A stretch of 64,000 bases of DNA from Bursaphelenchus xylophilus (taxonomy: Eukaryota > Nematoda > Chromadorea > Rhabditida > Aphelenchoididae): NCBI GenBank assembly GCA_904066235.2, contig CAJFCV020000004.1, positions 3,038,001 through 3,102,000 on the forward strand, given 5' to 3'. The notes under the pieces were generated by a model. It had not been told where the DNA came from. It worked only from the letters and a program-made list of their open reading frames with translations, and ran no database searches. Numbering within the stretch: position 1 is the stretch's first letter; each line of letters opens with the position of its first letter. Both the position numbers and the translations under genes were made by a program. Positions 1 through 9,090 of the stretch are shown in pieces.

Positions 1-2757
1 TTGCGTCCAGAATCCTCAAAGTCCCATTGCTCATTCCGATGGCCAGAAGCTGCGATTCTCTGTCCAATTGAGCTGTTTGTGGGACCTCTTCCACTGGGAA
101 CTTATTCAGTTTCGTCAATTTCGGTTTGAGTTGTTCGATGGTCCACCATTTCACTTTCCCGTCCGCACCAATCGTTATCATATCGACCGAATTCAGTTGG
201 AAATGGACTGATTGTACTGGGCCCTCATGACTAAAAAGCATCCTTTATGATTTTGGAACAAACGAGTTTTGTGTTCCGATAGCCGAGTGGTTGTGAATCA
301 GTGTCGTAATTTTCGGCAAGTTCGAATCCCACTTGAAACTTTTATTTTTTTGTCAGCAATCAGAACAAAATTGAGAAATAAGACTTTTTTACTATTTTTA
401 AAACCATTCAGCCTTCTTTTTATCCCCTTTATCACCCAAAAAAATGTAAAAAATCTCCTTACCTTCGCGGATTCTCCCTCTTTTTCTCGCCCTCTTTCCT
501 CAAGCTCTTATCGACCAATGTAAATTTGAATTTCCCGCTTTGCATGCTGAAACAATCCACATGTCCGGTGGAGTACCCAATTATAATCAAATTGCCGTCA
601 TTTGAGATATCCATCGAAGTGACTTTGGCTCCAAAAAATCTCGCGTCTTTCGAAAATCTCTCGTGATGGAACAGATGAGAGCCCTTGGTATTTCGACGAG
701 ATGACCACGAAGACACCAGGATTGAGTCTTTATGGGCACAGGCGATGTTGTCGAAGCAGTGTTCTCTCATCAGCTCGAGTTTGAGGTCGGTAATCGGCTC
801 CAGTCGGACATCTTGGAAACGGTCCTTGCTGACTTCGCCACTAAAAAAGAGCGGTATAAATGGCAAAATGGAAATGCACAATAGAGTCTAAGACATAATT
901 GAGACTTACGGTTTGACTTCTCGGGCAATTCCCAGCCTGGAAATGAGATCAGTTCTATGGATATTGAACTTGCGGACAACTCCATCCAAGCCAGCCGAAA
1001 TGAGGGAATTCGGACCGCAGAATCGGAAGGCAGTGACCTGAAGATATAGTGTTGAATCTGAACAAAAAATATCCATCCAGGAAGAAATAACCATCCATTT
1101 TTGGCCATATAAGACAATAAAAATTTCGTACATATTTCATCGTATAAAATGTCCACAAAGAAGAAAAACTGTATAAATAGGTGCTATGTGCTCTAAATCT
1201 ACTGATCAAAAGATTTCTATGCATAACAATTTTAGATGCGACAAGTTCAATGACAAAATCGCAAAAAAAATTTTTTGCTCGTATAAAATGTCGACGATTC
1301 AGAAAATGGAGGTAAATAGGTGCTATGTGCCCTAAATCAACTGAAAAAAAAACATTTCTTTGTATAAAAACTTTAGAGACGACAAGTTCAACGACAAAAA
1401 AACAAAAAAAATTTGATCGTATAAAATGTCACCCCGGGTAAAATACAAATGGCCCACTCAAAAAAACTCAACAAACCCTTACCGGTGCCGAATGCCCTTC
1501 AACAATCTTCCTCGGAATTGGCAGACTCTGTTCAGTTTCAGAGAACCAAATCACAATCTTGTTATCAATGCCTCCGGTCAACAAAAACGGAGATCCGAGG
1601 ATGTAAACCATAGTGTTGATCTTGTTATCGTGTGCTCTGATCTTTTGGCCCACCAGTTTTTGCTCTTTTAAATCCCATAGAGCTATAGTGCCATCAGCAT
1701 TGCTCGAAGTTAGGGTTTCATATCCATCGGATCTAAAGTAATGTCAATTAGAAAGCGATAACATAGTTTAAAATGCTTGTGCTAACGTAAAAAACCCCTT
1801 AGAGAGCCATTACAAAAAGTTGATGCAAACAAATAAAGTTTTTACATCGATTTTTTGATTCTTATGAAACCTAAATGCCAAGTATAACTTCAAAGTTAAA
1901 ACAACGTACCTAAACGCCAATCCAGTGACAGCACCATCTTGCTTGAAGCTCAGTAGGGTTTTTCCTGTCTTCAGATGCCTCAAATGTATGAATCCGTTGG
2001 CCAGTCCGAAAGCAACGACGTCTTTTGCCGGGCTTTGTTCAACATAAGTGATCTTGCAATTAAACTGACCGTCATTGGGGAATTCGTGAATCAATTTGGC
2101 TGTATTGATGTTAATCAGTCGAGACCTTCCATCCTTCCCTGCTAGCAAAATCTAAACTCAGAATAAAGACTTTAAAAAATGAGTATTCACCTTGTTGAAG
2201 TAGGTGTCCGGATGGATCATAAAAGTCGGTTCGAATCCTCCAGAGGTTGCATCGAACTCGACAAGAATTTGATCGCCTCTCCAGTCCACAACCAACAATT
2301 TTCCAGTGTCATCAAGAACAATGAGAACATCTCCCATGTTCAACATAAACTTGGCTGTCTTCCCTTTCAGAATGGTCTTCACCCATGATCCAGTGTGGTG
2401 CATGACCTCAATACGATCCGACAAGGCGGCAAATATCTTTTTCTTGCTTCTGCAATCAAATCATCAGAATTTTATAGCAAAAAGTAGGCTTTCTAACTTC
2501 GCCAATGAACAACACCTAAATAACAAGAATAATATTGGAAAAACATACCGGGAAAGAAGAAGAACCTCCGACTCAAAGTGATCTGAGCTCCAAACAAGTC
2601 GAAACGGCCGAATCGAGTAGTTCAACACACAATTGTTCACTGGGACCGTCAAGAATCCGAGATTTCCACTCTTGTCCACTGGCTGGTACGCAGCCGGAAC
2701 TGTGCCAAATACGCGCCCGACACACCGATAGGGTGCCAGAATATCTGATCTGGACAT
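1..2757 (-). CDS. wdr36: WDR36/Utp21-like U3 snoRNP WD-repeat protein (C-terminus beyond the window)
   Basis: The start is at 2757 and seven coding exons can be joined in phase: 2757-2549, 2449-2191, 2151-1910, 1732-1483, 1037-910, 840-463 and 230-1, giving about 565 codons. All junctions are GT-AG; the shortest intron is 39 nt. The translation aligns through its length with the WDR36/Utp21 family, not just with WD repeats. Signatures include the N-terminal 'APYRCVGRVFGTVP', 'MIHPDTYFNKV', 'QSPAKDVVAFGLANGFIHL', 'GHSAPVR' and 'GYSTGHVDCFSMQSGKF'. By family knowledge it acts in the nucleolus in the small-subunit processome, in early 18S pre-rRNA processing. Family members are about 900-950 aa, so roughly the last 350-400 residues, including the Utp21 C-terminal domain, should lie left of position 1. 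A Lys/Glu/Arg-rich insert (about 487-470) separates two blades compared with vertebrate WDR36. Introns contain a tRNA-like sequence and tandem repeats. Confidence 0.93.
272..338 (+). pseudogene. degenerate tRNA-like sequence inside a wdr36 intron
   Basis: An A box matching TRGYNNARNNG exactly (TAGCCGAGTGG, 280-290) is followed 28 nt later by a near-perfect B box (AGTTCGAATCC, 319-329) and then by a T-rich stretch from 340. The GCCGAGTGGT start and the TTCGAATCCCAC end resemble Leu/Ser tRNAs. A five-pair stem (TGTCG/CGGCA, 302-318) with a seven-base loop sits where an anticodon arm would be. The 5' side of the T stem no longer pairs with CCCAC and there is no long variable arm, so a working tRNA is unlikely. 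It is antisense to wdr36. It may be a tRNA pseudogene or a tRNA-derived repeat. Confidence 0.4.
1076..1431. repeat. tandem ~139-bp repeat with palindromic-MITE half sites in a wdr36 intron
   Basis: The motif CGTATAAAATGTC occurs at 1141, 1280 and 1418 (spacings 139 and 138). Between the copies the shared sequence 'AAATAGGTGCTATGTGC' and 'CGACAAGTTCAA' shows that the whole unit was duplicated. Each motif is the right arm of the short palindromic element found through the window; clear left arms are missing here. Confidence 0.75.
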
Positions 2758-3534
2758 TTTTTTACCTGAAACATAACATTTTAGTTAAAAATTTCAAGTT
2801 TTCTGCTGATCTTCTTCAAGGATAATATAATCAAGAGGCCGAGGATAGCGCAACTCGAGTTTTCAAATGTAAAATAGAATAAAACACGCCAAACAACAGT
2901 CTCAAAGTCCTTATTGAGGTCTGAAACAGTTATTTTCTCGCAAATTTTAGCGAAATCCTCCTTGACACAGAATGCCAAGAGTTTTTGGCATTGCTTGTTT
3001 TCGTGGTGGGGCTTCAAGAAAACCACGGTGATAAGTAAATTTAAAATGATAAATAGAGTCAAACACAGTGCAAGAGGCTATAACAAGTCCTTTTCTATAT
3101 GACTCATGAACTTTTCAAGTCATTTTTCACATCACACTTGTAAATATTTTTTTCGAAATTTGAAAAATGCATTTTTCAATCGAAAAGAATTTGCGTAAAT
3201 TCGGTAAAAATGAGGGCATTTGAATTCCAAACAGATTTTAATTTTGGGCTAGTTCGTCTCACCAAATCGGTCGGTGGTTCTCCGCGATTTTCGGCCTCCA
3301 CAATCTGAACTGAGTCGGGCCGCTGGAATTCAGGTATAACATTTCAATATCGCATTATTACTATACATCAAAATTTTGGATTGTATTGAAACATTTTTTA
3401 CTCACTTATTTTCCAGCATTCTCGTTGATATCGAATTCTTGGCTGGTCTGATTTTTGTCGCTGAATTTTGGCGAGAAGTCTGAAAATTGGCGAGAAAAAG
3501 TTGAGAAGGCTGACTGGGCCCTTCTACGACTATC
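2758..3534. promoter_or_regulatory. spacer between divergent gene starts
   Basis: This 777-bp spacer separates the wdr36 start (minus strand) from the start of the plus-strand one-TM protein gene. A shared bidirectional promoter is inferred from position only. No convincing TATA box or long ORF is visible. Confidence 0.35.
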
Positions 3535-5364
3535 ATGGATGACGTGGGATTATGGATCTGGCCGATCCAGGTGAGTTTTTGTTTGAGGGAAAGACTTGAC
3601 CCATTTGCATTCTTTGGGTCAAGTCTTTCTCTCAATGCAAATTACTTGTAATCTATAAGGGAAAAGTAAGAAAATTGTAAAATACGTTTCACTAGTTGTA
3701 ATACGTTTCTTCTAATGTGTTATGCGGTAATTTACATACTGTATTTTCAGTTGTCCATGGTGATCGGGATAGCTTGGACAATCTTGATGGGATGCGGCAA
3801 GAAAAAAAAGAAGGCTCCGGTGCGAAATCAGCTCAGTGGTTCTAATCGTCAGGACAGTGAGGATAAGGTAATTTCTAGAGACGTTTTATACGATGAAACA
3901 TGCTTTTGATTCGTAGAAAACATTTTCCATATAATAAGCGATTTATCGAGGTCATAAGGGCCTCAAAATATCGCTTCTGGCTGAGGTGACATTTTATACG
4001 GGGAAAGATTTTTTTGTTTTTGAACCTAATTTTACTGTGTAAAAAGTCACCTCCAAGATTAAAGTAAAAAATACTCGGAATATTAGAGTTGTTAAGGCCT
4101 GTTTGGTAATTATTTTATCTAATAGTTAAAAAAAATTTGAAAAATTCCCGATTTCCTGTCAGCAAAAATTTTCTAAAAAGTTCAATTTTACCATTACAAA
4201 GAGCAATTAGCAACTCTATTAACTACTTCTTGCAGCCCGCAAAGCCATCAGTCGCTCCGAAGACCTCTGTCCCGAAGACCGAAGCATTGGAACAAGGCAA
4301 AGTGGAGAAAGAAGAGGAAAAGAAGGAAGAAAAGAAGGAAGAGGTGAAAGAGGAGCCTGGTAAAAAGAACGACGCATCCAAGAGCAAGTCCAAGGCCAAG
4401 TCGAAAAAGTCCGCGAAGTCGGCGAAGAAGGAACCAGAGGCAGTGGAAAAACATGGGCCCGAGAAGAAGGAAGAGAAAAAAGTGGATCCAAAGGTTCGTA
4501 TTTTAGGATTTTTTTGTTTGAAAAAAAATTTTTTGGGTCGTAAAATACGGGTTGAAATACAAAATTAAAAAAAAAAATTTTTGAAATTTTTTATTTGAAA
4601 AAAATTTATTTTTGAGTCGTAAAATACGGGTTAAAATAGAAAATTAAAAAAAATTTTTTGAATTTTTTGATTCTGGGTCCCACCACGAAAACCTGAAAAC
4701 TTCCAGAATGACTTGTTTCCGGCTCTGTCAGTTGTTGCTGGACCGAAAACACATTTTTTATCTATTTTTTTTTGTAAAATACGGAGTAAGATCGATAGCT
4801 TATAAATTATTTTGGGCCATTTTAGATTTACTCACATCAATAATATCTAGATAAATGTTAGGGATCTTCGTTTTTTGCCCCAAATTTTGGCCTTTTATAT
4901 CTTACAATAACTCAGAGTAAAGAAAACTAACGTTAGTAATAGCTAAAATTAGAAAAAATTTACATATTGCAAGTTTTCTCCAATTCTCCGCCGAGCCTTC
5001 GCCGAGCGTTCGCCGACCTTCCAACGGCTTTGCCAGCGCTTGTAGGCACTTCCTACAACCTTTTTTTTGTGTATCCACTTGCCCTACGATCCGTATCGAT
5101 CGGTTTTTTGTTGACCTGAAGTGCCGTCCGGGTCCCACCACGAAAACATGAAATTCCCTAAAAATCCAGAAAATTATAAAAACAGGAAGGACCCGATTTC
5201 TTCTATAATTTCAGCCCGCCGAATCGAAGAAAGGAACTGACCCAAACCTGGATGACGACGACGGCGACGACGAGGATGACGACGAAACCCTCCGAAACGT
5301 GGCCTCCCTCAAAAAAGACCCCGAACTACCTGACACGCAAGACGAAAGCGAGCGAAAGAAATGA
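3535..5364 (+). CDS. small single-TM protein with Lys/Glu/Asp-rich tail
   Basis: Four exons join without phase shift, all in phase 0: 3535-3570, 3751-3867, 4236-4493 and 5215-5364. They encode 186 aa ending in TGA at 5362-5364. The N-terminus is short (MDDVGLW) and is followed by a hydrophobic segment at residues ~7-28 (WIWPIQLSMVIGIAWTILMGC). A basic stop-transfer run GKKKKK comes next, which predicts a cytoplasmic C-terminal tail. Residues ~52-137 are highly charged (EKKEEKKEEV, KSKSKAKSKKS), and the last exon carries an Asp run (DDDDGDDEDDDE). No catalytic domain is seen. A short TM segment followed by Cys and poly-Lys resembles small nematode-restricted proteins, but I cannot name the family. 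The third intron (4494-5214) is filled by a dispersed repeat. The first two exons are short, so the start rests on the in-phase ATG and good splice sites. Confidence 0.7.
3585..3633. repeat. hairpin GAGGGAAAGACTTGACCC / GGGTCAAGTCTTTCTCTC in intron 1
   Basis: Arms 3585-3602 and 3616-3633 are nearly perfect inverted repeats with a 13-nt loop, 15 nt after the exon 1 donor. Related sequence (GGGAAAGACTTGACTC...GGGTCAAGTG) occurs twice in an innexin intron near 9850 and 9995, so this is a small repeat family. Confidence 0.7.
3881..4005. repeat. palindromic MITE left arms
   Basis: GACGTTTTATACGATGAAACATG (3881-3903, first 20 nt diagnostic) and a second arm TGACATTTTATACGGGG near 3987 lie about 105 bp apart in an intron. 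The right arms are degraded. Confidence 0.6.
4494..5214. repeat. intron 3 filled by dispersed repeat family R1
   Basis: Blocks here recur at 12.7-13.75 kb and 56.6-57.35 kb: GGTCCCACCACGAAAAC, GTAAAATACGGAGT, 'ACTCACATCAATAATAT', 'AAAGTTAGGGATC', and a C-rich block like CTCCGCCGAGCCTTCGCCGA, followed by 'GTAGGCACTTCCTACAAC'. There is no transposase ORF and I could not define ends. The last part, GTAGGCACTTCCTACAAC, is itself hairpin-like. Confidence 0.7.
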
Positions 5365-5447
5365 TTCACCCGCTGAACCAGTAAACTTGCCATTGAAATT
5401 TCGTATTTTATTCGGATTCCGAGAAAATTACCGGTAGAATTACAATT

Positions 5448-5510
5448 GACGAACGTTTGTGGATAAATTGTAGGCTTTTTTGGCCTACAAATTATCCATA
5501 GACTTTCGTC
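5448..5510. repeat. 63-bp hairpin between convergent gene ends
   Basis: GACGAACGTTTGTGGATAAA pairs with TTATCCATAGACTTTCGTC across a T-run core that is itself GTAGGC...GCCTAC. It lies between the stop of the plus-strand gene (5364) and the stop of the minus-strand gene (5542). It may be a MITE or a structured 3' end. Confidence 0.65.
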
Positions 5511-5541
5511 TGCTGAAAATGTTATAAATTATGGGAAGTGT

Positions 5542-6087
5542 TCAATGGCGATAGACTGGAGGAGGTGTTCCAATATCAGGATCGTGTACAGTGTCCTTTT
5601 TCCGTGCCATGAACTTCTTCCATTGGTAGATGGCCATTCCGAGTAGCATTGACATGGTGTACACGATACAAAACGCGTAGTAAAAGTAGTCCGCCGACGT
5701 TAGTTCTTCGGGGATGTATTTGAAACAGCCAATTATTTCCCTGCAAACGCGTAGGTAGATTTTCAGTGTCATTTTATACGATTAAACATGTACTTTTGGT
5801 TTGGTCATAATTCATCGTATAAAATGTCACTAGTCTTACTAACACTACAAACCATAGTTCCTACCCTAATTCTACTCAAATTGAAAAGTCATTTATATTG
5901 GTGACATCTCGTACGATGAAACATGTTTAGAATGTTTGATCGTATAAAATGTCCCTTAACGTAAAAATACTGTAAAAATTTAAAAAAAAATAACTCACCC
6001 ATCCTTCTTTATTACGCATCGCTGCTCTATCGAACAATCATATTGGCCGCAGGTTGCTCCTTTTTCAAGAAACGACATAAATTTCGG
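5542..6087 (-). CDS. small Cys-containing single-TM protein with PPVY tail (paralogue A, 5' exon unresolved)
   Basis: Two exons are clear: 6087-5999 (phase 0 in, phase 2 out) and 5740-5542, stop at 5542-5544. They read PKFMSFLEKGATCGQYDC-SIEQRC-VIKKDG, then GEIIGCF, a hydrophobic segment (ADYFYYAFCIVYTMSMLLGM), a basic stretch (KKFMARKK) and the end DPDIGTPPPVYRH. The extracellular part has Cys in the order C-x4-C-x5-C-x9-C. The tail contains a P-P-x-Y motif that in other proteins binds WW domains such as those of Nedd4-type ligases. The same exon/intron boundary (phase 2, just before the GCF motif) and layout occur in the next gene, so the two are tandem paralogues. The ATG inside exon 2 could be a start, but a signal-peptide exon upstream is expected; I could not identify it in 6088-6293. 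The architecture recalls Shisa/WBP1-like proteins; that link is a guess. Confidence 0.6.
5768..5954. repeat. two palindromic MITEs in the intron of paralogue A
   Basis: Copy one runs from GTCATTTTATACGATTAAAC (5770) to CATCGTATAAAATGTCAC (~5831). Copy two runs from GACATCTCGTACGATGAAAC (5903) to GATCGTATAAAATGTCCC (~5955). Both keep ~18-20-bp arms around a short loop. Confidence 0.85.
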
Positions 6088-6293
6088 CTAAAAAACGAAA
6101 ATAATTGCTGTAGAATTTCATGGTAGTACAAGGCTTTCAACCTGTCAATATTCTTGCACCATTCAGCGAATAGATTGTTTATTCTGATCGACATTTGCAA
6201 AATATCGCATCCTCAAAAATAGGAGGACATGTTTCGTCGTATAACAAGGTACATAATAAAAACCCATAAATTACGAATAAAATTATCTACAGA

Positions 6294-7353
6294 CTATTTT
6301 GGTCTCGAATTTCGTATGGCCTGCTCATACGAAGGGAGGGGATTCGAGTTCTGAACATGCGATCGATACTTCCGCGCCAAGAACGTGGTGCCCTCGCCGC
6401 AGGCGTACAAACAACTGATGACCAACAGGACGGCCGCTCCAGCAAGTGAGAGCATCGTGAAGGCGGAGCAGAGCTTGATAAAGCCCCAGAGGATGAGCTC
6501 GGGCACTGTGTATTCTTGTAAGTGGACCACCGGCAGAAAACAGCCCAATCCTTGGCTAAAATACGAAAATTTGATTAGTTTTTGATGCTACAGAGAACTG
6601 TGATGGATTGTAAAATACGTTAGTCATTTTTTTCTTCCTTTATAAGCCAATAGTCATCATTTTGAAGGCTAAAATCGCCAAAAAATCATTCTTTTACCAA
6701 AATTCTAGAAAATCCGTCATCTGAAAAATAAAAAACAGCCTTAGGGGGGTTTTTGGAAAGCTTGAAATTTTTTGAGGTAGGTAAAGGACCAATTTAAACG
6801 CGATCTCTAACAAATAACTTAAAATTTTTGATCTGCAAAGATGTCATGATTACGGATTTTATGGAATTACTATTAAAATTTCTAATTTTGAAGTTAAAAT
6901 TGATTTGAGGCGAACTCTCAGAAACTTGAACAGTTCATTAGTCAGCATTTCTGGTGACTGCTGAGGCTATATAATGAAGATTTTAATGTAAAATCTTGAT
7001 TATATTGTACTTGGTCATCAAATTTTTGATTTTCATAAAACCTCCCTAAATCTTGTTGTAATGCTAAATTTGCTTCGCTTAAACTTTCTTTGCCCCAGAA
7101 AAAGCATTTTCATGGTGTATTCATATTAGATTTTTTATATATTCACGGATTTATCCAAATTTAGCGCTCCAAATCAAGCCAATTACTCACGCCGTCTTTT
7201 CTCATCTAATAACCTAATCAAATGCCCTTATGAACTCTCAAGCAGACTCACTCGAACTCGTTGACCACGCATCGTGTCTTATTCGTGCATACGAAATTAC
7301 TGCAATTGGCGCCGGGCGGTAGAATTGACATTGGCTTTCGGCTGGACAATGGC
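6294..7353 (-). CDS. small Cys-containing single-TM protein with LPSY tail (paralogue B, 5' exon unresolved)
   Basis: Exons 7353-7252 and 6555-6294 join in phase 2 and stop at TAG 6294-6296. The first reads PLSSRKPMSILPPGANCSNFVC-TNKTRC-VVNEF, the second QGLGCF followed by a hydrophobic segment (FTMLSLAGAAVLLVISCLYAC), basic residues and the end NPLPSYEQAIRNSRPK. It matches paralogue A in Cys pattern, in the position and phase of the intron before G-L-G-C-F, in the F(M/L)ARK motif after the membrane segment, and in a Pro-Tyr tail motif (LPSY, a variant of PPxY). An ORF starting ATG CCA CCA at ~7440 overlaps the first exon in another frame and may hold the true 5' exon, but I could not join it. 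The product is likely a type I membrane protein; function unknown. Confidence 0.6.
6556..7251. other. 696-bp intron of paralogue B
   Basis: AT-rich sequence with no palindromic MITE and no ORF. Nothing further is recognised. Confidence 0.4.
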
Positions 7354-7473
7354 CTGAAATTCTTCCGTTTTCATTATCGAAATGGAGGAAATGTTGAGTA
7401 ATTCCGACTGAAGAATGAAGTACTCGGCATGTGGTGGCATTCTAAATAAGGTTTTAGGAAATACTTTGGTTGG

Positions 7474-7824
7474 GTGACATTTTATACGAAAAATATTTTC
7501 ATGTGTGTTCTAACAGGTTTTATCGTATAAAATGTCCAGAAGCTACAAAAAGTCGAATTAAATACATCGATCGTAAATTTCATAGTATTTTGGAAAGTAT
7601 GGCGACATTGTATACGATGGAAAATACCAAGATTAGCTTAAACATATTACGTCGTATAACTTGTCGCTTACTAAATATAAAATTTAAAAATTCCACGGAA
7701 ATATGTAAAAAAGTAGTATCTTCTATTAGAAAGAACATCATAAAAAATCATTCAAAGAGACACTTTATACGATGGAAAATACCCAAGAGGGCAATCTACA
7801 GTTTTCTTCGCATAATTTGTCCCT
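7474..7824. repeat. array of three palindromic MITEs
   Basis: Left arms at about 7476, 7603 and 7762 (GACATTTTATACGAAAAA, GACATTGTATACGATGG, GACACTTTATACGATGG) are each paired with a right arm (TATCGTATAAAATGTCC, CGTCGTATAACTTGTCGC, CTTCGCATAATTTGTCCC). Spacing is 127 and 159 bp. The second and third copies have diverged in matching arm positions. Confidence 0.8.
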
Positions 7825-8600
7825 CTCCCCTCCCCCGGGCGGAACATTTTAAGCCGATTTTGATTGATGAGAAAATTGCCAATCGGCATGAAATTTCATT
7901 CGCCCATGTCTCCTCCCAATTCGCTTGATTTTCCCCTCTAATATCGGATAGGACCCGGAAATGCCCCGAGGCAATGTTTGAAAAATGGATTATTAGACAG
8001 GTTATGTCAGAGTTGACAGATGTTTCCCGCCACCCAAACACAAATAAACATGCTGGTTGGAAAAAAATCTTTTTTGAAAAAAGGCCGAAATTTCGGCCGA
8101 ACTCGAAAATTTCGGCCAAAAACGCCAAAATTCAGCCGATAAAACGTGAAAAAAACCCGCCGGCGGACAATGGGAGGACTTGACGTCGAACATAAATTAT
8201 TCCCGGAATTGGGTCCTCCATGCCGTGGGAGTGGGCTTTTCCACAATTATTTTACAAAAAATTTGCAAAACCCCCCGGGGGAAATTCGTAGAAAGCGGCC
8301 GAAAGTTGCGAAAACTCGGCAAAAAAGAGTTTGTGGAATTTTAATATTTCGGAACGGGTTCGCGCCAACTGCCACAATTCCACAATTCCATGGCCTCCGA
8401 CCTTCCCGTCCGCTTTTATTGGGACGCTTTTTTCTCTGGCCCGCCCTCCTCCGCGGGGCGCGCTCTCTCGGGCGCGGCGCCAATTTTTTTGCGAAAAAGC
8501 GGCCTCGAAACGCCCCGAAGAGCTCACACGTAAAATGGGAGCCGAAATTGCTTGTCCTTATGGTCACAGGGAGCGGCCGAAAAAAGAGGATTTAATACGG
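7825..8600. other. GC-richer intergenic block
   Basis: The stretch around 8150-8580 is much richer in G+C than its surroundings (CGCGGGGCGCGCTCTCTCGG, GCGGCC runs). ORFs of 90-149 aa are open on both strands, as expected from base composition, and none looks like a known protein. It could be a promoter or CpG-rich region; no gene start was recognised. Confidence 0.3.
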
Positions 8601-8803
8601 CGACATTTTATACGATGTGCATTTTTCAATTTGTTTTCCTGTTTTGAGAAATTTTTGAAGCCGCACCTTAACACTACCGTATTTTAGGATCCCCAGGAGC
8701 AATAAATAACAATTTATTTATTGCGTGGCGACATTTTATACGATGAAATCTGCTTAAAACCACAATTTCTTAAAGGACATGTGTCATCGTATAAAATGTC
8801 TCC
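8601..8803. repeat. palindromic MITE pair
   Basis: A left arm at 8602 (GACATTTTATACGATGTG) is followed 128 bp later by a full copy, GACATTTTATACGATGAAAT (8730) to CATCGTATAAAATGTCTCC (~8803). Confidence 0.8.
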
Positions 8804-9090
8804 AAAGTACGATACCTTACAGCGTTTATATAGTTCTCAGTGAATAATCGAGATTTTGGCTATATTGGAAAACCCTTCCATATAAAATTTCAAATACGAT
8901 TTGGGATTTTATTGCAAATTTTACTACGATAAATCGTTGGCAGTTTCACAGAGATTCGATAAATTTCAAATTGAAGCTGATATGTAAGTAGACCGATATA
9001 AAAAAGAGAGAGACGTTTCTAGATCATGACTAGAATATTTCTAGAATGCGTAGTTCAATCGTCGTGGATTGAGAATGCGTCGATGAATAG

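Noticed and set aside
2229..2242. GGTTCGAATCCTCC, a B-box-like match
   Set aside because: Lies in a wdr36 coding exon with no A box or cloverleaf around it.
2179..2581. Plus-strand ORFs opposite wdr36 exons
   Set aside because: Shadows of the real minus-strand exons.
7796..8687. Overlapping ORFs of 90-149 aa on both strands
   Set aside because: GC-rich composition lowers stop frequency; no frame stands out and no domain is seen.
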